In this document: piece after piece, positions 38,243 through 48,790 of the stretch
Layout: the number at the start of each line of letters is the position of its first letter
How positions within the stretch are numbered: position 1 is the stretch's first letter
Source: Plasmopara viticola
Lineage: Eukaryota; Oomycota; Peronosporomycetes; Peronosporales; Peronosporaceae
NCBI GenBank assembly: GCA_001695595.3
Contig: MBPM02000183.1
Coordinates: forward strand, 1 to 64,000
DNA: 64,000 nucleotides
Reading direction: 5' to 3'
Program-made: the position numbers and the translations under genes
Notes under the pieces: generated by a model
Seen by the model: only the letters and a program-made list of their open reading frames with translations
The model's database searches: none
What the model was told of the DNA's origin: nothing

Positions 38243-39812
38243 GGGGGAATGAAAAGAATAGACCTTTTTTCAAATTAAACGGACAGAACATATTTAGATC
38301 GAAAAAATCTACCTTGAATCACAACTTTCAACCAAAATGAAAAAAATCTACCTACGAAGTAAAAAACTATCAAAAATAAAAAAAACTATACCTGACAAAT
38401 ATGCTTTTATGCTGCGCATTACTAGTGCGTCGACGCTTGTTGTGTCCCACTTGACCACAGCTGCCGCATCGATAAACCCTTTTTGGTGCATCTACATCTA
38501 ATGTAGCATGCTGTGATTCTTTTCGCTTCTTTTTGGGTCGACCTTTTTTTTGGACGGAGTTGGTGGAAGATACTCACTTTTTACCAGCTTACTCTTTGTC
38601 ACAAGTAGCTTCCCTTCGAGTGCTTCATCGTAGGCAAGTAGATACGTCTTGGTTGACCACGTATCCCCAAATAACAATTCTGCACGTGACAGCTGATTTG
38701 CAAAATTGAGTGCTACTATGAGGTGTCGACACGGAGCATTTACAACCTTCACATAATCGCATATGCAGGTACCACTGGTACTGTTTACCTTAAAGGCATA
38801 CTTCATTGGCTTCTTTGCTCCAACTCGAAGCGACACAACAAACGATGTAGTTGAACTTAAACATACTTGAATTGCTTCCTCGTACATTTTTTTTATTGAA
38901 TTCATGCAACTGGCAGCACAAGGCGTACCCACGCCCCATCGTTTGGTCTGTCCAGCAAACTCGAGCCGCTTCGTACCGACATAGCGTTCTATTGCATCAT
39001 ACAATCCAAGATCGGCATTTCATGGATGCTTTTCAGCGCGTTGCCATGGATTCGACGTTATTGGAAGTAAAGCATTTCGTATCGTGAGCATGGACTATGG
39101 GCAACGAACTGCTTCTCATAGCCAACATTAGCAAGCCAATAAACTGCCTCGCGATTTTACTTTATCAGGTCGTCTTCCATCGGGTTGTCTTTTTTGGCTT
39201 CGTACGATTGTCTGGTACGTGCTAAGCCCCATGCACATTCCTTCAGCGTATTTTTCCAAACTTTAGATTAAAATTCTCCACAAGATGACGTGAGCAAAAG
39301 AAATGTGGTATATCTTTGCCATTTTCTTTCATTGCTGGCACTAATCCTTGTCACGATCAGATATTACGAAGGCTGAAAGTACAGATAAATGCTGGGACAG
39401 GAACTTGATGAATCACGTCCAATTTGGTTTAGTCTCACTGCCGACGAATGCGACTGCAGCGATCTGAATTTCACTGTTCCAGTTCCCTAAATAGACCACC
39501 TACAACTTTGTTCTTGAGAAAAGTGTCATCCAGTGCCATGCCGCGTAATGCATATGGCAAACGCATGTAATCTTTGCACATACTTAATTGCTGCCCGCAG
39601 GAACACTTCTCTGTTCAAATTGCATTCCAACCATCTCTTCATGGCCTTCCAAAGATTGTATGCGGTAAAATTACTATTTAAAGGAATATTTTTACATGTA
39701 TATTTTTGCTACTGTTCCTAGGTATATTTACTTGCTGTTTCATCAATTTCTGTTTCGGAGGAGTATATTTTCCATTTAAATTTAAGAAAAGGTTAATTTT
39801 TTCCATTCTCCC
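38243..39812 (-). mobile_element. MULE (Mutator-like) DNA transposon relic
   Basis: The ends form imperfect inverted repeats of about 40 bp: GGGGGAATGAAAAGAATAGA at the left and GGGAGAATGGAAAAAATTAA read inward from the right. Flanks resemble a worn 8-9 bp duplication (TTATATTTT left, TGTCATTTT right). The sister module has TTATACTTTTAGTATAT uninterrupted at about 47876-47893, which supports an insertion. The inside encodes a broken transposase. The element sits in the promoter-side flank of effector B. Confidence 0.8.
38400..39570 (-). pseudogene. MULE transposase, broken, SWIM finger
   Basis: Minus-strand pieces in order are MALDDTFLKNKVVGGLF (about 39500, start of the MULE catalytic domain), ISDRDKGLVPAMKENGKDIP followed by HFFCSRHLVENF (about 39360-39290), then an open frame of 168 codons (39004-38498) with the SWIM zinc finger CICDYVKVVNAPCRH (CxC...CxH). 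After a stop comes a CGSCGQVGHNKR zinc knuckle (about 38450) with its last Cys changed. Frameshifts and stops make it non-functional. The first catalytic Asp region and the DRD motif are still readable. Confidence 0.85.
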
Positions 39813-39863
39813 TTGTCATTTTAGTATATTTGACGTAGACCAACATATTCGTTCTCCTTAATG

Positions 39864-40178
39864 TAATGTAATGTATTACGTTATCGCGTTGCCAAGTTAT
39901 GCACGTGCTAGGCTCAGTCTGGCTAGTCCACGGCATAGAGTGGTGTCCGCATACGTCGGGTCTCGTTTGGCGGGCAGTGCAGCCAGCACCGAGGTCGTGA
40001 GGGTCTTCCATTATTCTGCTTAGCTCTGACTTGGTAAGAGCCCAGGTGGCGCCCGGTGCTGGAGACCGTCGCGTCGAGGGTGAGACTCGTTAGAGACCTG
40101 CAGATGCCCGAGAGCACCTGCCCGAAGCGCGCGAGCATTTAGCCCCCGCGCTTGGAAGGAGGGCGTCACCCCAACCTT
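39864..40178 (-). mobile_element. Short LINE-derived element, copy 6
   Basis: This copy is nearly full length and sits only about 50 bp from the MULE end. The duplication TTCTCCTTAATG is found at 39852-39863 and 40179-40190. The last bases of the element head (CCTTTTC) merge with the duplication. Confidence 0.9.
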
Positions 40179-40190
40179 TTCTCCTTAATG

Positions 40191-41040
40191 GGTGAAAATT
40201 CTCGAATAGTGCTAAAGTCTTGCTCAAAGTGCCTCGCCGCAGTATAAAAAAATAAATTAACAGCGTTGTATTAGATCTTGTGGCCCTAGATGCGCTAGAC
40301 GCAAAGGAAAAGACAAGCACATATTACACTGAAGAATCGTCAAACTGTGCCGCAGTGGCATTGTCACCCGGGTGCTGCACCGGGTAATCGTACCCACAAT
40401 ACCCATGAGTTCTTGGCTGGGGTGCTTCCTAATCGTCACACAGATCGTCAGCGCAGGCAGCGTGATAAAACTGTCTCTTTTCGACGCCACTGATAGTGTG
40501 TGTGATGCAGAAACCGACTTTACATTATTAGCATTTTATCGCATGCATCTTGACGCATGCAAACAACATTTGTTCTTTGCGGATTAAATGTATGTGTGTA
40601 GTCTAATCATTTAAGCAAATTGGCGAAGTTAAAGGGGACACTAGGAAACGAAACTGTCCGCACAACAAGTGGAAAAGATAAAGCACACAGCATTTTACCA
40701 TGGAAAACGTTTTACAAATAGCAGTCCCAAGCTTTCGTCACCGTTTGCGTGGCATAAATTAGGGACGTTACAACGCTTCTCGTAGCGTCCATCCGACAAT
40801 TAGTTGCGGACTTCGACCAGACGTCGGCACAATGGATGAGTTGTTGACTACGAGAAAAATATATAGTTAATCATCCCCAAAAGATTTCTCAACGCTCTAT
40901 CCAAGCGATATAGAGTGCATGCCTCTGCCCACCTGGTCTCTCGGAAGATTTTTATAGACCAACAAGGACACGACTGAAACGCAAAGGATGGAGAGAACAT
41001 TCGTACTAGATGTAGATTGTATGTAAAATTCAACTCACTG
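40191..41040 (+). pseudogene. Module relic X1, copy B
   Basis: The sequence parallels 30640-31340 and 47930-48780. The open frame at 40372-40587 has IVTQIVSAGSVIKLSLFDAT, matching ATQVVSAGNVINAV in copy A. A conserved CGCATGCATC.TGA.GCATGCAA palindromic motif (about 40542) recurs at 48214. The later part (ACGCTCTATCCAAGCGATATAGAGTG, about 40893) matches 48643. The effector-like C-terminal part seen in copy A is missing. Confidence 0.5.
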
Positions 41041-41860
41041 ATTCTTGTCGAGTTCCATCGATTTCGGTATTACACGCTGAGGTATAGCTCATCGTGTTGT
41101 GTTTATTAGCACTCAAAGCTGCTTATTAATGTAGCAAGAGCAAAGACAAAAACTGCATTTTTAAAGTCGAATGCTTCGCTCCATACAAACAGATAAGCGC
41201 GTATTTTGGTATTTAACGGCACATTAAATGAAGTATGCTAGACCTTTAAACATTTCATAATGGCTTAGTATATATGCTGTGATGAGGCCACATCGCGGTG
41301 GAGGCGTGCAGAATAATCTACGACCTTCCGGTGAGTTATCCTCGATTGACGCGTGCTATAAAAACACTTTATATACCGATTTATTTGACATCTATTTTAC
41401 CTACAATTTTGTACACGCACCAAATCAGAACCTTTGTTTACGACAGGGATTCTTTGTCAAAATTGTAAGCCGGTTTCACCACAAGCTCGACTTTTTGTGA
41501 CGGCCCTTAAGCTGAGTAAACTTTGCATCATTTTGGAGTTATTAGCAGATTAAACGAAGAGCAAATAGGTGCTGTCGGTCGGCCGGGTGATACACGATGA
41601 CCAACTCATCATCAAAAACGATCGGTTTGGCTCCTATAGTTGCTACCGCACCAATATCATCCTTTGTAGCTTATTCTCAATCTGTGACAAACATAGGCTG
41701 CACCACCAAAAATACTGCACCTCCATAGGTATAGGCTGCGATTGTAACATTGGCAGCGATAGAAAGCTGCTATGGCAACGAATGATCACCCCACCGAAGC
41801 GGGGAACGGACCTCTACCCTTTTACCTTGCCAGGTACATCATAGACATTGCCGCGCTCGA
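41041..41860. other. Shared module spacer, copy B
   Basis: Homologous to 48790-49600 in module C: both contain GA.GAGG.CACATCGC, CTTCCGGTGAG..ATCC and GTGCTGTCGGTCGGCCG..TGAT. The plus frame at 41569-41844 is open here but not in C, so I do not call it a gene. Confidence 0.45.
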
Positions 41861-41880
41861 GCAACGTAAAAAGCAACTAC

Positions 41881-42490
41881 TCACCTCAGTTTGACCGCGA
41901 AGAAGTCTTGAACCGATGCTAATGCTGCCATAAGAATATCATCGCTCGTGGGCACGCCTCTATAACTGTTAAGCCTTAGTAGACACTTCGGCCATGCAAA
42001 AGGCCCCAAAACTTGATAGGTTTTTTGTGGGCAAAGATCAGACTTGGTTTGCCCTTGCTGATTTGGCCGCAAAACAAAAATTTGGATACAGAAGGGTGAG
42101 GTCAATGACGACAATTCTCGGTACATTTCCTAAGTAATGAAGTCGCCTGAAGGCGGGTGCCGACACAAGTCGTCGTGACGTGAGCTATTATAGTCATACA
42201 AGCCAGGGCGCCGAGCATTATGCTTTTCAGCTTTGCGCGCGCAATGGTCTCAGGTAGCCAATTCTTGCGTAGCAAATTTGATCGGAATTTGGTTCGATAG
42301 AAGCTATTGCTCCAGCATGCCCTTACGGTAACTATGCGCGTGTTATACGCATTCCATTCAACCTCTGTTCCTACGATTTCACTCGGAGTCGTAAAAGTCC
42401 TGGAAGCAGGCGTTGCCTTCATCTAGTTCGGGAACACTCACGGTCCCGGAAAGGCATCGTCACACCCAACATTTATGTGAGGCGTCATTT
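41881..42490 (-). pseudogene. Module relic Y, copy B
   Basis: Minus-strand relic matching 32437-33300. Pieces are EVEWNAYNTRIVTVRACWSNSF (about 42350), ARAKLKSIMLGALACM (about 42225), LRPNQQGQTKSDLCPQ (about 42050) and LNSYRGVPTSDDILMAALAS (about 41950). Module C has the last piece as FNSFNGVPASNEFIMTALAM. Family unknown and frames broken. Conservation of the peptide across three modules argues for a former protein. Confidence 0.45.
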
Positions 42491-43399
42491 CGAGTCCTGT
42501 ATGACCCTGTAACCTCTTCAAACATCGAACTCGTTTGGAAGTTGTGCTTTGGGGCCCATACGAATGCTGAAAGTGTTTTTATAGCCATGCATTTGAGAGC
42601 TTTTGGAGAGAGTTTTCTCCGAGCCCCTTCCCCACAAACTTTCGAAGCATTTGCGCTTCAGAGAACATGAGAAACTTTTCGATGTTATAATACATTTACA
42701 TAAAAGGTTTGAAGTTTGTTGATGTGTGAAGCGCACTGTTGAGGGCATACTTGAACTTTCACAGCTTGTCACCCACGCCTCTGCGAACATAGTGCGCGGT
42801 GCAACACAGTTGACCAATTCCGTCTGACGATGGTCTGATGCAGACGTCAGTGAGGGAGGTTTAAGTTCAGTCCTGCTTTTTGTTCTCGATCTCTACCAGC
42901 CGGAGAACAAGCAGCAGGGCTGAAACATATAATTTTTAGATCCAGCGACAAAGTTGAAAATTCTAGAGACGTAGATGCAGTATTTGGCTAAACACTTCTC
43001 CAATTTTAAGTCCAGCGCGAAACTAGCAATGATGTCGCTTCACATTCACATAACTGCTGTAGACCGCTGAATGATCGTTTAGTATGGCAGGCATAGTCCA
43101 GGTGCTCTTCGATAAATCAGCCACCAAGTAGATATCTCATATAAATAGTACATTCGTAAATGCCGGCATAACAAGATTTTAAAGCATTGTCGGGTTGTAC
43201 CTGGCCACCTGACAGGATCTTCTCAATCAACGTGTATTGGACTGTCGGCGCAACATTTTTTATGGTCGACGCCGCATCCGGTGATTTTTTCTGCTCCAAG
43301 ACGCTCCTTGAATCGCTTAATCTCATCTCCTAAATACGAATCACCCAATCGCCTAATCAACTGAACCAATGATCATGTCTTTTGCAAAAAAAGTCGATT
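42491..43399. other. Shared module spacer, copy B
   Basis: Homologous to 33300-34300 (A) and 51230-51960 (C). The part nearest relic Y may belong to its 5' coding portion (a LMFSEAQMLRKFVGKGL-like peptide on the minus strand near 42640, versus a KLLMYFDAQLL peptide in A). Confidence 0.4.
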
Positions 43400-44990
43400 T
43401 GTGAGCTGCGCGCTTCCTTTCACTTGGCCGCGTTACTGGATTTTATTGCTGACTTGAACGTGGTTAGCATTTTTCTTTCTGGAACCACAACACCAGCCGC
43501 TTCAAATACTTGCGCAGCGGCGAGCATATCATCCGGTCCTTACCGACGACCCTGCCACTAAATCGTGAGACTTTCGTAGCTTACTCCAAAGACTGCGCTC
43601 GAGGTGATGATTGCCTAGACTTTTTTTGGAAATTAATTCTATTGTTGTGTTTTCAATTTTGGGTTCAGTCTCTCCAGGCCGCGTCGAGTCGCCTTTGCAA
43701 ATATATGACATTGATATCGCGGTGGCTGGTGGCGCAATTTCTGAGATGGTGACTACGAGAGCTCTTCATGGAATGCATGACTCAAAGCCAACTTAACGCT
43801 CTTTTCGGACGCTACAGAGCAAAATTGCTTTTTAGTTCCAAGCCGCCCATCAAGGTAAAAAAATAGACGTTAAGGATGGAGAAATTTCAAGTATTAGAGA
43901 TAGATTTTGAAAATGTAATAAAAAGCGTACTTTTGTTTTAAGGAAACGACACAAATATGCGCCACAGCATTAGGTAGACTACCATTGTCAGAGCCATGTG
44001 AAACCCTGCCGATGAAATTAGCGACTTTCCGATTCAAGGATGAAGATGAAGCAATAATGCGGATACCAAGGCTCCCACAGAGTGGCATTTAGCGAGTGGT
44101 CATTTGCTAATAGGTTGTCCAACGCAGAAATGGCTTAGGCGTTTTATCACTCACGCCATCTCGTATGGTCCACAACCTGCCTCATACCCGGACCACGACC
44201 GATCATCGATGGCCACGGTTTTTGAATGCAGCTCTAAGTGCCAGCATTGGTGCTTCTTGTAGTCATCTAAGCAAGTGGCGAATTGATCTGACGCCTTATA
44301 ATTTGAGTAGTCAAGCATGTCAGAGCGAGTCTCATGTTGGTGTGAAACATAATATGGGAGACGTGTGCCGATCGTTTTATGGAAAATACTGCAAGAAACG
44401 TTAACGCAGCAGAACTTTCGACTAGCGCCTTCAGACTTTTCCGTTACTAACGCTGCTGAATTCGTAGGTCGACGTAACAGCAAGTCGAAGCATTATTGTT
44501 CGACTTGTAAGAAGAGCAAACGACAAAAGCATGTACACCAAGTCAATACCTTTTGTACTTGCGCGAGTAAAAGGACATCTGACAGTGGAGAATGTCCCGA
44601 AGATTGGATGGCTACAGTGCACAAGGTCCCAGCATGCATAGGTGAAGTGATCCACGCGGCGCCTTATTAGATATTCAGCCTGCTATTCGACCAGAAACCA
44701 CGAAGTTGCTTAATTGTCTCAATCAGACGGAAAAGTAACCCAAGTCTAAGTAACGCGAAAATTCTATAATATTTTACGATTCTGGTATACAATATGAGTT
44801 AAGGCATTATTAATTCGGAGTTGTTGGGGGATGAAGACCTAGTTTTGCATGATATTGTCAAACGTTTGCGGGAGGCCTATATCGTGAATTTGATCATCCT
44901 ATAAGGTTTAGCCGGTAGTTTTGTCGTTCCTCTTGAAATGTTTGCTTCTAATCCATAATATTTACCTGCGATGCGGTTATGATTAATTCT
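43400..44990 (+). pseudogene. Module relic X2, copy B (effector-like C-terminus)
   Basis: This is the best preserved X2 relic. The N-terminal half has SPLQIYDIDIAVAGGAISEM (about 43690-43750). Farther on, an open frame 44365-44670 ends with PEDWMATVHK and GEVIHAAPY (DWMA at about 44602), which lines up with DWMAEVAKG...DEVLYIHKAF of effector A. GDEDLVLHDIVKRLREAYIV (to about 44885) lines up with the region just before AYIVKLVIM in the effectors. Stops and shifts interrupt it. It lies on the opposite strand to the intact effectors. Confidence 0.6.
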
Positions 44991-45179
44991 TTAGCGGCTA
45001 AACCCGCACTCTGCAATTTGAATTTTGGCTACAAACAAATATCAAGATCGTGCTGATACCATGACAACTTCCCAATGCCATGGTCTCACGTATAGCTCAG
45101 AGAGGTAGCATCTTTATAATGAAGTCAATAACGGGAATTTCATGTCGTACGTAAAGAAAAGGGACAAAGAAACAACAAA

Positions 45180-45957
45180 GGGAAAATTGCAAAATTTGGT
45201 ACAAATCGAAAGTTCTGATACAAATGTTTAAAACCGTTCCAAAAACTCAGCAGTGTTTGATCCCTCATGTAAAATATGTGGAGAGGTGATTTTCATCACA
45301 CAAACCCAACAATCAATCGAGTATCGTAGTCTCTGTGATGAGCGAACACGGAGAAGTCGATGCCTTGAAGGCGCAGCGCTGCGATACTGGAAAAACCGCA
45401 GTAGACGCCATCAAGGGCATCGCGTTTGGAGAAGGGAGTAGAGTGTATGTCGCAAATAGGGGCACATTTAGTCGATTGAAGTGTCTGAGCTACGGAACTG
45501 GGTGTGCGTGGTTCGTCACAACATGTCGTGCGCACTCTCTATGACTCTTTGTGGAGTTGTGCAATCAAGCAGACTTACAATAAAAATTTCATTTTTACTC
45601 TGTGATCCGACATCCCTCAGTATGCCGCTGTGATATTTGGTTGTGGACACAATGCACCGACACGTCAGTGCACTCATCGAACCGCTATCAGAAGGGCACC
45701 CGACTTAAGTACTTAGCATACTGGTGGTCAATCTGATCACACTGTAAACCGGCTGGTCGCTTTCACAGTTCTAGGGGCACCGGCTGTATCGACTGTGAGC
45801 TAGACACTCTTTGTAGCCATCACTTTGCAGCCATGTGAGCCAAAACTCGTATTTTACATGAGGGATCAGACACTGCCAAAAATTTTGGAACTGTTTTAAA
45901 CATTTGTATAACCTTATGCGAGAACTTTCGATTTGTATCACATTTTGCAATTTTCCC
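45180..45957. mobile_element. 778-bp TIR element (MULE-like) inside module C
   Basis: Both ends read inward as GGGAAAATTGCAAAAT, followed by near-identical sequence for about 100 bp each (to TGATCCCTCATGTAAAATA). A perfect 10-bp duplication AAACAACAAA flanks it (45170-45179 and 45958-45967). The equivalent position in module B (about 36647-36660) has a single uninterrupted AAACAATAAAT. Long inverted repeats with a 9-10 bp duplication fit a Mutator-like element. No transposase catalytic region is left. Confidence 0.88.
45300..45544 (+). pseudogene. Possible FLYWCH-like fragment inside the TIR element
   Basis: The 69-codon frame at 45335-45544 ends with FSRLKCLSYGTGCAWFVTTC, which resembles the W-x-C...GC-x-A part of the FLYWCH/WRKY-GCM1-type DNA-binding fingers found at the N-terminus of many MULE transposases. 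Upstream His/Cys spacing is incomplete. If right, the element is a deletion derivative that kept only its DNA-binding start. Confidence 0.4.
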
Positions 45958-46168
45958 AAACAACAAATCAATGCAAAATGTATTAAAAAAGATAATGCTG
46001 CGAGGCGCGTGGATATCCATCTCACTAATGTTTTTTGTCGGACTCGGTAATCCACTCGATTTTTTTACGTTACCAATTACTTCACCGACTGACTCCGTAA
46101 TCTGTATCGATCATCACACCGCGGTTGCTTCAGGGACCATCAATGTGACGTTTTATAGTTGTAACGTC

Positions 46169-47413
46169 TTAGCCATGAGAGAGAGAAATCTGATCCTTGC
46201 TGCTGCCACTCTTCAAAGTGGTAAGCTTGAAAATCCAGTTTTTACTGTCACCTTTACGAGGCAATTCTTGGTATGGACCCTTGAGGATGTGGCAAAATTC
46301 GTAGAATAACTCGTACATGATAACCAACTTTACAATGTAGGCGTCCCGCATATTCTCCATACTATCCTCCAACGTTAGATACCCAGAACCTAGCAACTTT
46401 TTCAAATCTGGGTCCACCAGACGTGTCAAAATTACACTGTTCCGTTTTTCTGCTACTTTCTTAAACGCGTTGACAATACGATAATTGCTTGGACTTGAGT
46501 CCATGTGCTCGACTAACTTCATCATCTCAGCCGTCTCTTGGATATATTGGTGAAATGGCAAGTTGAAGGCTTTGAGGAATGCTCTGTGCATTCCAAAAAC
46601 CTTTTCGCTGACGGGAAAGTTTTCAAACACGTGGAGACCTTCCGTAGTTGGAGACGTCCAATCTGTAAAAATGCTTTTACCATGCACCGTCGCGGGATGC
46701 GCAAATTTAGCATTACCTTTAATCAAGTTTAGAAAATGCGCTTCTGATTGTCGTCTCACCCGGTAAGGACTTTTGAATCTTTTAGAATCAACCAGCGCTT
46801 CAGCAATCTCGTCGATGTTAAGTCGAACATCAGGAGGGGGGAAGCCACTCGTAGACGGGCCCGAAGGATTGGGTCGGAAGTCGTGCCAAAGTAGAGTCCT
46901 TGCAGCGTTACTTATAATAGCTTTTGGCGCTTCACTCTTCCATCTGCTCGCTAGCACAGATGGCACATCTTCTGCCAATTCCACCATGTAATTTCCCGGT
47001 TTTGGAAGAGCAGGCAATGCTTGTTCATCTATAGGCGTCGGGTTGATGCGTTGGCGCTTGCTGGTACTGGCCTCCGACTGAGGTATCAAATTTTCTTGGT
47101 CTATGGTTGGCTTCGTAGCTTTCGCAAATACGTCATTTATCTCCTTTTTTATATAATCAACCGTTTCTATGAAAGACCGCTTTAAGTTTCCCAGAGAATT
47201 GCCTGAGACTGAAGGCGTGCGCTCTTCATGGAGCATCGAGGCGTCCTGTGGACTACGACTTTCTTGAAGAGGCCACGTCTCATCAACTCTACCACGGGAT
47301 ACCACAAAGTCATTGTCAGGTGTTTGCAGAGGCTTGGTCTCGTTAAGTTCTGCAGCTATTCGGCTGCTGGCCGTGACAAGAAGCGCAGTTGCCACGTAGT
47401 GTGCGCCGCGCAT
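46169..47413 (-). CDS. Secreted RXLR-like effector C, 414 aa
   Basis: The start is the ATG at 47413. Layout equals effector B: signal peptide about 1-22, QESR at 50-53, EER at 63-65, basic KRQR at 119-122, a single central block, and a C-terminal domain with HRAFLKAF, LPFHQY, QETAEMMKLVEHMD and AYIVKLVIMYELFYEF. It differs from B by scattered substitutions (for example RRR/RQR in the basic patch and MDMIKGNS/LNLIKGNA in the middle) and no indels, so both copies remain open under what may be selection. A short LINE-derived element lies about 110 bp upstream of the ATG. Function is inferred from architecture. Confidence 0.9.
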   Translation of the reverse strand: MRGAHYVATALLVTASSRIAAELNETKPLQTPDNDFVVSRGRVDETWPLQESRSPQDASMLHEERTPSVSGNSLGNLKRSFIETVDYIKKEINDVFAKATKPTIDQENLIPQSEASTSKRQRINPTPIDEQALPALPKPGNYMVELAEDVPSVLASRWKSEAPKAIISNAARTLLWHDFRPNPSGPSTSGFPPPDVRLNIDEIAEALVDSKRFKSPYRVRRQSEAHFLNLIKGNAKFAHPATVHGKSIFTDWTSPTTEGLHVFENFPVSEKVFGMHRAFLKAFNLPFHQYIQETAEMMKLVEHMDSSPSNYRIVNAFKKVAEKRNSVILTRLVDPDLKKLLGSGYLTLEDSMENMRDAYIVKLVIMYELFYEFCHILKGPYQELPRKGDSKNWIFKLTTLKSGSSKDQISLSHG

Positions 47414-47523
47414 CTCCACTGAAAGAAAAAAAAATTGAGATGATTAAATAGGGATAATTTGATACCTAGTATACCGATATAGTCCTTGTCTCAATTTATT
47501 ATAATTATGCACATGAACATTGG

Positions 47524-47846
47524 AGCTCGGAAAAGATTGGGGTGACCCCCTCCTTACAAGCGCGGGGGCTAAATGCTCGCGCGCTTCGGGCAGGTGCTCT
47601 CGGGCATCTTCAGGTCTCTAACGAGTCTCACCCTCGACGCGACGGTATCCAGCACCAGGCCACCTGGGCTCTTACCAAGTCAGAGCTAAAAAAAACGGAA
47701 GACCCTCACGTTCTCGGTGCTGGATGCACTGCCCGCCGAACGAGACCCGACGTATGCGGACACCACTCTATGCCGTGGACTAGCCGGACTGAGCCTAGCA
47801 CGCGCATAACTTGGCAACGCGATAACGTAATACATTACATTACATT
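47524..47846 (+). mobile_element. Short LINE-derived element, copy 7
   Basis: Full-length short copy, TACATTACATTACATT tail, belonging to the subtype that lacks four bases at the first internal junction. An 11-bp duplication ATGAACATTGG lies at 47513-47523 and 47847-47857. It is inserted in the promoter-side flank of effector C, near the point where module B carries the MULE. Confidence 0.92.
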
Positions 47847-47929
47847 ATGAACATTGGTCGCAGAACAGACTATCGATTATACTTTTAGTATATATTTCGG
47901 AGCCATATTTCCTTTACGGGTGGAAATCC

Positions 47930-48790
47930 TCGAGTAATTCAGAATGAAATAGGCAGCGTCGTATTAGAACTTGTGGCCCTAGATGCGCTAGACTATACAC
48001 TGATAAAGCGTCAAATTGTACATTGTCACCCGAGTTCTGCACTGGGTACCTTATCCATTACGGCGACACCCATGGTTTTTCGACAGGAAGGCTTGGATAT
48101 ACTATAGTGCCTTTCAATCGTCGCAGGTCACCAGCTCGAGCAGCGTAATAAAAGTATCATTTTTCATCGCGTGTGCAATATGAAACAAACTTTGCTATGA
48201 TATGCATTATTATCGCATGCATCCTGATGCATGCAAGCTACATTTGTTCCATGTAAATAGAATGTATGGCAGGTTAATTATCAGATCTTGAGCAGTTTAC
48301 AAATACTATAGAAATGATCCTGTACAAGTACGGTCTTATCTTGAGCAATCTACACAAATCGGCGAGTTAAAAAAGTGTATATCAGAGTTGGATGGAAATA
48401 AATTATACGCACAGCGGGTGGAAGTGATAAGAACACATAACATGGAAAAAGTTTTACAAATAGCAGTGCCGAGCTATCGTCATTCCATGTAGAGCACAAT
48501 CTCAGAACGTTACCACGCTTCTTGCAGCCGCCACCCGACGAATAGTTACGGACTTCGACCAGAGGGTGGCTCAATTGATGAGATGTTGACAACGAGAATT
48601 CGAGAATTCTTCAAATTATCCATCACCAAAAGGTCCACTAAACGCTCTATCTGAGCGGACTAGAGTGGATGCATCCAGGTACGCATATTCTCTTGTGAGG
48701 TTGATGCAGAACATCAAGGACACGACTCAAACGTTGGGGATGGAGAAAACATTCGTAATAGATGTTTGTAGTGTATAAGATTCAACTTAC
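47930..48790 (+). pseudogene. Module relic X1, copy C
   Basis: Matches 40191-41040: CTTGTGGCCCTAGATGCGCTAGAC is shared exactly (40276 and 47969), and TCACCCG.G..CTGCACYGGGTA and the CGCATGCATC motif are shared too. No open frame survives. Confidence 0.5.

Noticed and set aside
41760..41800. CACCCCACCGAAGCGGGGAAC motif as a small hairpin or terminator
   Set aside because: Shared with module C (49535) simply as part of the duplicated module. The stem is short and no transcript ends there that I can support.
44365..44670. Cys-rich peptide YCSTCKKSK...FCTCASK as a PiggyBac-type zinc finger
   Set aside because: Cys spacing does not fit, the Cys residues are not kept in the module A copy, and the neighbouring residues line up better with the effector C-terminal domain.
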